9,333 bases of DNA from Bacteriovoracaceae bacterium (GTDB lineage: Bacteria > Bdellovibrionota > Bacteriovoracia > Bacteriovoracales > Bacteriovoracaceae): assembly GCA_018060635.1 (NCBI GenBank), contig JAGOVR010000053.1, forward strand, positions 1 to 9,333, written 5' to 3'. A program made the position numbers and the translations under genes. The first letter of the stretch is position 1, and each line of letters starts with the position of its first letter. The notes below the pieces were generated by a model that made no database searches, had not been told where the DNA came from, and was given only the letters and a program-made list of their open reading frames with translations. Positions 6,609 through 9,333 of this stretch are shown here, one piece after another.

Positions 6609-7007
6609 TCAATAGAGCACGCTTTTTATGCCCTTACAACGAACTATAACAACTGGAACAATGTCATAACAAACATGTGCCCTGCTGGTTAGCTCAGCTA
6701 TTCGTTGTAGATTTTCCTCTGGAACGAAGAGTCGGGTGAAGCTATGCATTCCATCAAGAAGAATCTCAACGTGTTTTTTTCTATCGTATTTACAGGTTAC
6801 TTGCTTAATGATCTCACGATTTGCCTTACTAAAAACCTCATTTTTAGGGTATTTATTATTACAACTTTCAACGAATCCTCTTAGGTCACCATCAAAATCT
6901 TCAACAGGAATAGTGCATATCTCGTCGAAGGAAACTTTCTTTGTTCCTAAAGCAGCAAGTAAATTAAAAGAAAGAAAGGCACTAAGTATAAAGAATAGAA
7001 TTTTCAT
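6609..7007 (-). CDS. Small exported protein, not recognised
   Basis: A 132-aa protein I do not recognise. It starts with a clear signal peptide: MK, a hydrophobic core (ILFFILSAFLSFNLLAA, 3-19), and probable cleavage near LAALG. The mature part is about 112 aa, of mixed charge, with five cysteines (31, 49, 72, 113, 124) that could form periplasmic disulfides, and two short hydrophobic strands near the end (VPVVIV, 117-122). There is no membrane segment after the signal peptide and no lipobox. GGAG stands nine bases before the ATG, which supports translation. The gene is alone on its strand, between the toxin-antitoxin pair and the divergent rhlE. A link with the toxin pair is possible only through position; no function can be given. 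Confidence 0.72.
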   Translation of the reverse strand: MKILFFILSAFLSFNLLAALGTKKVSFDEICTIPVEDFDGDLRGFVESCNNKYPKNEVFSKANREIIKQVTCKYDRKKHVEILLDGMHSFTRLFVPEENLQRIAELTSRAHVCYDIVPVVIVRCKGIKSVLY

Positions 7008-7114
7008 TTTGGAGTTCTCCGTTTTTGTTTGAACTTTTTAACATGACACAAAAAATGATACAATATGTAAAAAATTCAAATGGATTTTCTCTTAAATACA
7101 GTCATAACTTTGAT

Positions 7115-7120
7115 ATTATA
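7115..7120 (-). promoter_or_regulatory. Candidate -10 box (TATAAT) for the small exported protein
   Basis: Perfect TATAAT on the minus strand, about 108 bases before the ATG at 7007. There is no recognisable -35 at 16-18 bases. In an AT-rich region a chance match is quite possible. Confidence 0.25.
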
Positions 7121-7317
7121 ACTAGTTAATATTGTATGGATTTTTAAAAAGTATCTTTTCTGCACTGCTTCTGTTATAACTAACAAAATCTTGCTTTTTC
7201 AATTTATTTTAAAACGCTAAGCGAGATTAAACAATTGCTGTCGTTTTAGAGTTTTTTGAGATCTTGAATCTTGCTCATCTCATTCTCTTCATTCTCTCGA
7301 GCGGCTACACACCCTTC

Positions 7318-7324
7318 AAAGGAG
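7318..7324 (+). promoter_or_regulatory. Shine-Dalgarno of rhlE
   Basis: AAAGGAG seven bases before the ATG at 7332, a strong site that supports this start. Confidence 0.75.
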
Positions 7325-7331
7325 AAGAGTT

Positions 7332-8645
7332 ATGTCAGAATTATCTGTGGCATCAGTGCCAACTATGTCTTTTAGTGAAATGAATTTACCCGCGGAACTT
7401 AAAAAATCGTTAGAAGCGATGAAGTTCCAAACACCCACACCCATTCAAGAACAGTCCATCCCTCAAATTCTTTTAGGCCATGACATCATGGGAGAAGCAC
7501 AAACGGGAACAGGAAAAACGGGAGCTTTTGGAATTCCCTTGATTGCAAGTCTCTTTGAAGATGAAAAACGTTTGGGACTTATTTTAGTCCCTACACGCGA
7601 ACTTGCAACTCAAGTAGCAGAAGTCATCACACAACTTGCAGGAAAAAAAGCTCGCTTTATTCCTGCTGTCCTTATTGGTGGTTCTAGTATGACTATGCAA
7701 CTACGAGCTATCTCTCGTGGTCCACGTGTTGTCGTCGCAACACCTGGGCGACTTATGGATCATTTACGCCGAGGGAGTATTCATTTAGATCAAGTGAGTA
7801 TGCTGGTGCTAGATGAAGCTGATAGAATGCTTGATATGGGGTTTGCTCCACAATTGGAAGAAATTCTCGAATTTCTTCCTGAGAATCGTCAGACTCTTTT
7901 ATTCTCAGCTACCTTTCCTAGTGACATTGAAAAGTTAGCGAAGAAATATTTAAAAGACCCTAAAAAAATTAGTATGGGTAAAGGAACGCAGCCTGCCCCT
8001 CTAATAAAGACTGAAGTGATCCCCATGTTACATTCTGAAAAGAACAATCAACTATTAGAGCATATTAATGCACGCACAGGTTCCGTTCTTATTTTTGCTA
8101 GAACAAAAATTCGCACTGACCGTGTGGCAGATTATTTAAAAGATTACGGTCTTAGTGTTTCTTGTATTCACGGTGGAAGATCTCAGGCGCAAAGAGATGC
8201 GGCATTGAGAGACTTTAGAAAAGGAAAAAATCGTATTCTCGTAGCGACTGATATTGCGGCAAGAGGACTAGATGTTCCGCATATTGCCCACGTTATTAAT
8301 TACGATCTTCCCCAAACAGCTGAAGATTATATTCACCGTATTGGAAGAACGGCTCGTGCGGGTGCGGAAGGAGAGGCGATCTCTTTCTTAGCTCCTGAAG
8401 AAAAAGATCAGTGGAGACAAATTATCAAGCTTTGTTATCCTAAAAATCCAGAAATGCATGGAGGAGTTTCAACTTCTTCCTCTTCTTATGGTTCACGTGG
8501 AGGTTCAGGAAAATCTGGGCGTTCTGGTGGTGGATATGGAAGAAAATCTGGTGGCGGAGGAGGCTTTGGTTCACGCAAGCCAGCTGGAAAAAGTAATTCT
8601 TTTTATAATAGAGGTGCTCCCAAAGCCAAAGGGAATGTGACATAA
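7332..8645 (+). CDS. rhlE: RhlE-type DEAD-box RNA helicase
   Basis: A 437-aa ATP-dependent RNA helicase. All core motifs are present: Q motif (F14 with TPTPIQEQSIP, Q39), motif I AQTGTGKT (56-63), Ia PTRELA (87-92), GG (116-117), Ib TPGR (137-140), II DEAD (161-164), III SAT (192-194), IV SVLIFART (251-258), V ATDIAARGLD (305-314) and VI HRIGRTAR (335-342). From about 378 the protein changes into a low-complexity tail rich in Ser, Gly, Arg and Lys, as in RhlE-like helicases, where such tails bind RNA without strict specificity. RhlE proteins act in ribosome assembly and RNA turnover, often important in the cold. The gene has a strong Shine-Dalgarno and a likely long leader, and the Cys-rich gene follows after 30 bases. 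Confidence 0.95.
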   Translation: MSELSVASVPTMSFSEMNLPAELKKSLEAMKFQTPTPIQEQSIPQILLGHDIMGEAQTGTGKTGAFGIPLIASLFEDEKRLGLILVPTRELATQVAEVITQLAGKKARFIPAVLIGGSSMTMQLRAISRGPRVVVATPGRLMDHLRRGSIHLDQVSMLVLDEADRMLDMGFAPQLEEILEFLPENRQTLLFSATFPSDIEKLAKKYLKDPKKISMGKGTQPAPLIKTEVIPMLHSEKNNQLLEHINARTGSVLIFARTKIRTDRVADYLKDYGLSVSCIHGGRSQAQRDAALRDFRKGKNRILVATDIAARGLDVPHIAHVINYDLPQTAEDYIHRIGRTARAGAEGEAISFLAPEEKDQWRQIIKLCYPKNPEMHGGVSTSSSSYGSRGGSGKSGRSGGGYGRKSGGGGGFGSRKPAGKSNSFYNRGAPKAKGNVT

Positions 8646-8663
8646 TAAACGTATTACTTTCTC

Positions 8664-8670
8664 AAAGGAG
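8664..8670 (+). promoter_or_regulatory. Shine-Dalgarno of the Cys-rich membrane protein gene
   Basis: AAAGGAG followed by five T and the ATG at 8676. The gene starting at 9290 has nearly the same arrangement. The strong site supports translation of this small gene. Confidence 0.75.
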
Positions 8671-8675
8671 TTTTT

Positions 8676-8990
8676 ATGGGATCTTGTTGTATGATGAAAT
8701 CACTTATGTGGATTCTATGGTTAGCAGGAACATCTGTGCTACTTTTTTTCACATGGAATAAAGTTGTCACGACGGTTTCTAGTTTGAAGCCTATTAAGTT
8801 TTTTCATGCGCTTTTAGTTGTTGCCACTGTTTGTGCTTTTTGTTGTGGCCATCATATGATGGGATGCAAGAGTAAAAAATCTTGTTGTAGCCAAAAAAGC
8901 TCCAAAGAATGTGGAGATTGCAACAAAGAAAGTAAAGAGGAAAGACCTGCAGAAGTTTCAGCTCCCGAAGCGGCTCCAGTTACTGAATAA
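8676..8990 (+). CDS. Cys-rich two-helix membrane protein, not recognised
   Basis: A 104-aa protein I cannot assign to a family. It has two hydrophobic segments (about 9-26 and 42-57) joined by a short basic loop with K29, K38 and K41. Ten cysteines (4, 5, 53, 56, 57, 64, 70, 71, 79, 82) occur with His 44, 59, 60 and Met 6, 7, 61, 62; the stretch CAFCCGHHMMGC (53-64) and the later pairs CC and CGDC strongly suggest metal binding. The tail from about 84 is acidic and Pro/Ala-rich, likely disordered. There is no lipobox or cleavable signal. A strong Shine-Dalgarno and a 30-base gap after rhlE, without a terminator, argue that it is real and co-transcribed with the helicase. Copper, zinc or iron-sulfur binding cannot be told apart from sequence. 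Confidence 0.78.
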   Translation: MGSCCMMKSLMWILWLAGTSVLLFFTWNKVVTTVSSLKPIKFFHALLVVATVCAFCCGHHMMGCKSKKSCCSQKSSKECGDCNKESKEERPAEVSAPEAAPVTE

Positions 8991-9212
8991 TTAATCGATT
9001 TCGATAATGAATGTGGCATCATTGCCCCATTCGAATTCCCACTGGATATTTTGACTCTCAAGATATCCAGTGAGTTTTTCTCTGATAATTCCTCGCCCTG
9101 TAATAACTTTTATCGTTTGGCTTTTACCACTTAATCTTATTTGTCCAATAATATATTCTACAAAGATCAGGGCCTCTTCTAGCGTTTTTCCATGCAGATC
9201 ATAAGTTTTCAT
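8991..9212 (-). CDS. Stand-alone Smr-domain protein
   Basis: A 73-aa protein made of little more than one Smr domain, the module found at the C-terminus of MutS2 and in small stand-alone proteins that nick or bind DNA or RNA. The two hallmarks are present: DLHG (5-8) followed by the helix TLEEALIFVEYIIGQIRLSG, and ITGRG (37-41), which corresponds to the HGKG/TGxG loop, followed by IIREKLTGYLES. The DLHG Asp-His pair, implicated in nuclease activity of some members, is intact. It is a little shorter than usual Smr domains (about 80 aa). An in-frame TAG lies three codons before the ATG, so the start is fixed, yet no Shine-Dalgarno is visible. The stop codon directly abuts the stop of the convergent Cys-rich protein gene. 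Confidence 0.85.
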   Translation of the reverse strand: MKTYDLHGKTLEEALIFVEYIIGQIRLSGKSQTIKVITGRGIIREKLTGYLESQNIQWEFEWGNDATFIIEID

Positions 9213-9218
9213 GAGGTT

Positions 9219-9224
9219 ATTCTA
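9219..9224 (-). promoter_or_regulatory. Candidate -10 box (TAGAAT) for the Smr gene
   Basis: TAGAAT matches TATAAT at five of six positions and would place the transcription start at about the first base of the ATG at 9212, giving a leaderless mRNA. This agrees with the missing Shine-Dalgarno. No clear -35 is present. Confidence 0.3.
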
Positions 9225-9289
9225 CGTGTTTTTAGTGATTTTTTGTACTTTTTCCCCTATGCTTAAGCACTTTTTGCAAGGGAGTTTTT

Positions 9290-9333
9290 ATGACCATACT
9301 TACACCATTTAAAGCTTTTCCCCATTCTAGAAA
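9290..9333 (+). CDS. 5' end of a gene, possibly DUF1015 family
   Basis: An open frame begins with ATG at 9290 and runs off the window after 14 complete codons (MTILTPFKAFPHSR). AAGGGAG at 9278-9284 with five T before the ATG gives a strong ribosome binding site, almost the same as that of the gene at 8676. The opening residues resemble the start of DUF1015 proteins, which typically begin with a short strand and a PF[KR]A motif, but 14 residues are too few for a firm call. The gene is divergent from the Smr gene, with 77 bases between the two ATGs. The 10-base palindrome TGCTTAAGCA lies at 9260-9269 in this gap. Confidence 0.65.
   Translation, partial: MTILTPFKAFPHSR

Larger units (their letters stand above)
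7008..7331. other. 324-base divergent intergenic region upstream of rhlE
   Basis: This stretch has no credible gene. It is AT-rich and holds AT-rich repeats: ATACAATAT (7058-7066) inverted at 7129-7137, and TTATAACTA repeated directly at 7116-7124 and 7174-7182. Position 7115-7120 is a perfect TATAAT on the minus strand and overlaps TATAAC on the plus strand. The last part (about 7250-7317) is pyrimidine-rich and probably the leader of the rhlE mRNA. I see no hairpin strong enough to call a riboswitch or terminator. Confidence 0.5.

Noticed and set aside
6590..6612. Inverted repeat TTGAAG / CTTCAA with an 11-base loop at the 3' end of the exported protein gene
   Set aside because: Only six base pairs, low GC and no T-run on either side, so it is not a credible intrinsic terminator.
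7011..7020. GGAG/CTCC arms around the Shine-Dalgarno of the exported protein gene as a sequestering hairpin
   Set aside because: The loop would be only two bases. A stable hairpin cannot form with all four pairs, and three pairs are too weak.
6736..7032. 98-codon open frame on the + strand opposite the exported protein gene
   Set aside because: The minus-strand frame has a signal peptide and a Shine-Dalgarno, while this one has neither, so it is a shadow.
8440..8643. Open frames in other frames of the rhlE tail region
   Set aside because: They arise from the low-complexity Gly/Ser codons of the helicase tail and carry no independent signal.
1..9333. CRISPR arrays, tRNA or rRNA genes, insertion sequences, attachment sites
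   Set aside because: I saw no regularly spaced repeats, no cloverleaf or rRNA-like sequence, no transposase and no flanking direct repeats.

Overview
The window is AT-rich, tightly packed bacterial chromosome. The gene complement is CvfB, an Uup-type ABC-F protein, parvulin PpiC, a DTW tRNA-modifying enzyme, an HI0933-type flavoprotein, a SIMPL protein, an RhlE-type helicase and a small Smr protein. This points to a Gram-negative bacterium. The low GC, the many small Lys-rich proteins and the gene style resemble Bdellovibrionota (Bdellovibrio/Bacteriovorax-like), but this is an inference: there is no marker gene here to settle it.

Layout. Positions 1-734 (+) are the 3' part of cvfB; its true start lies upstream of the window. 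Positions 718-3428 (-) form a two-gene unit, uup-like ABC-F then a DTW-domain tRNA-uridine aminocarboxypropyltransferase, read toward cvfB and overlapping its 3' end. Positions 3521-4004 (+) hold ppiC and, one base later, a small zinc-ribbon-like protein. Positions 3991-5803 (-) hold an exported SIMPL protein followed by an overlapping flavoprotein gene. Positions 5913-6453 (+) are a BrnT toxin / CopG-type antitoxin pair, the clearest accessory element. Positions 6609-7007 (-) encode a small exported protein I do not recognise. Positions 7008-7331 are a 324-base AT-rich divergent intergenic region. Positions 7332-8990 (+) carry an RhlE-type DEAD-box helicase and a Cys-rich two-helix membrane protein. 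Positions 8991-9212 (-) are a stand-alone Smr protein. From 9290 (+) a new gene begins and runs off the end, possibly a DUF1015 protein.

How the genes work together. Several concern RNA and translation: CvfB (S1 RNA binding), DTW enzyme (acp3U in tRNA), ABC-F (ribosome-associated ATPase), RhlE (RNA helicase) and Smr (nucleic-acid binding or nuclease). They lie in separate transcription units, so this is a thematic grouping, not a demonstrated pathway. I see no convincing new multi-gene system. The most rewarding spots are the Cys-rich protein behind rhlE, the toxin-antitoxin control region, and the fact that all three convergent gene pairs overlap or abut with no room for a separate terminator.
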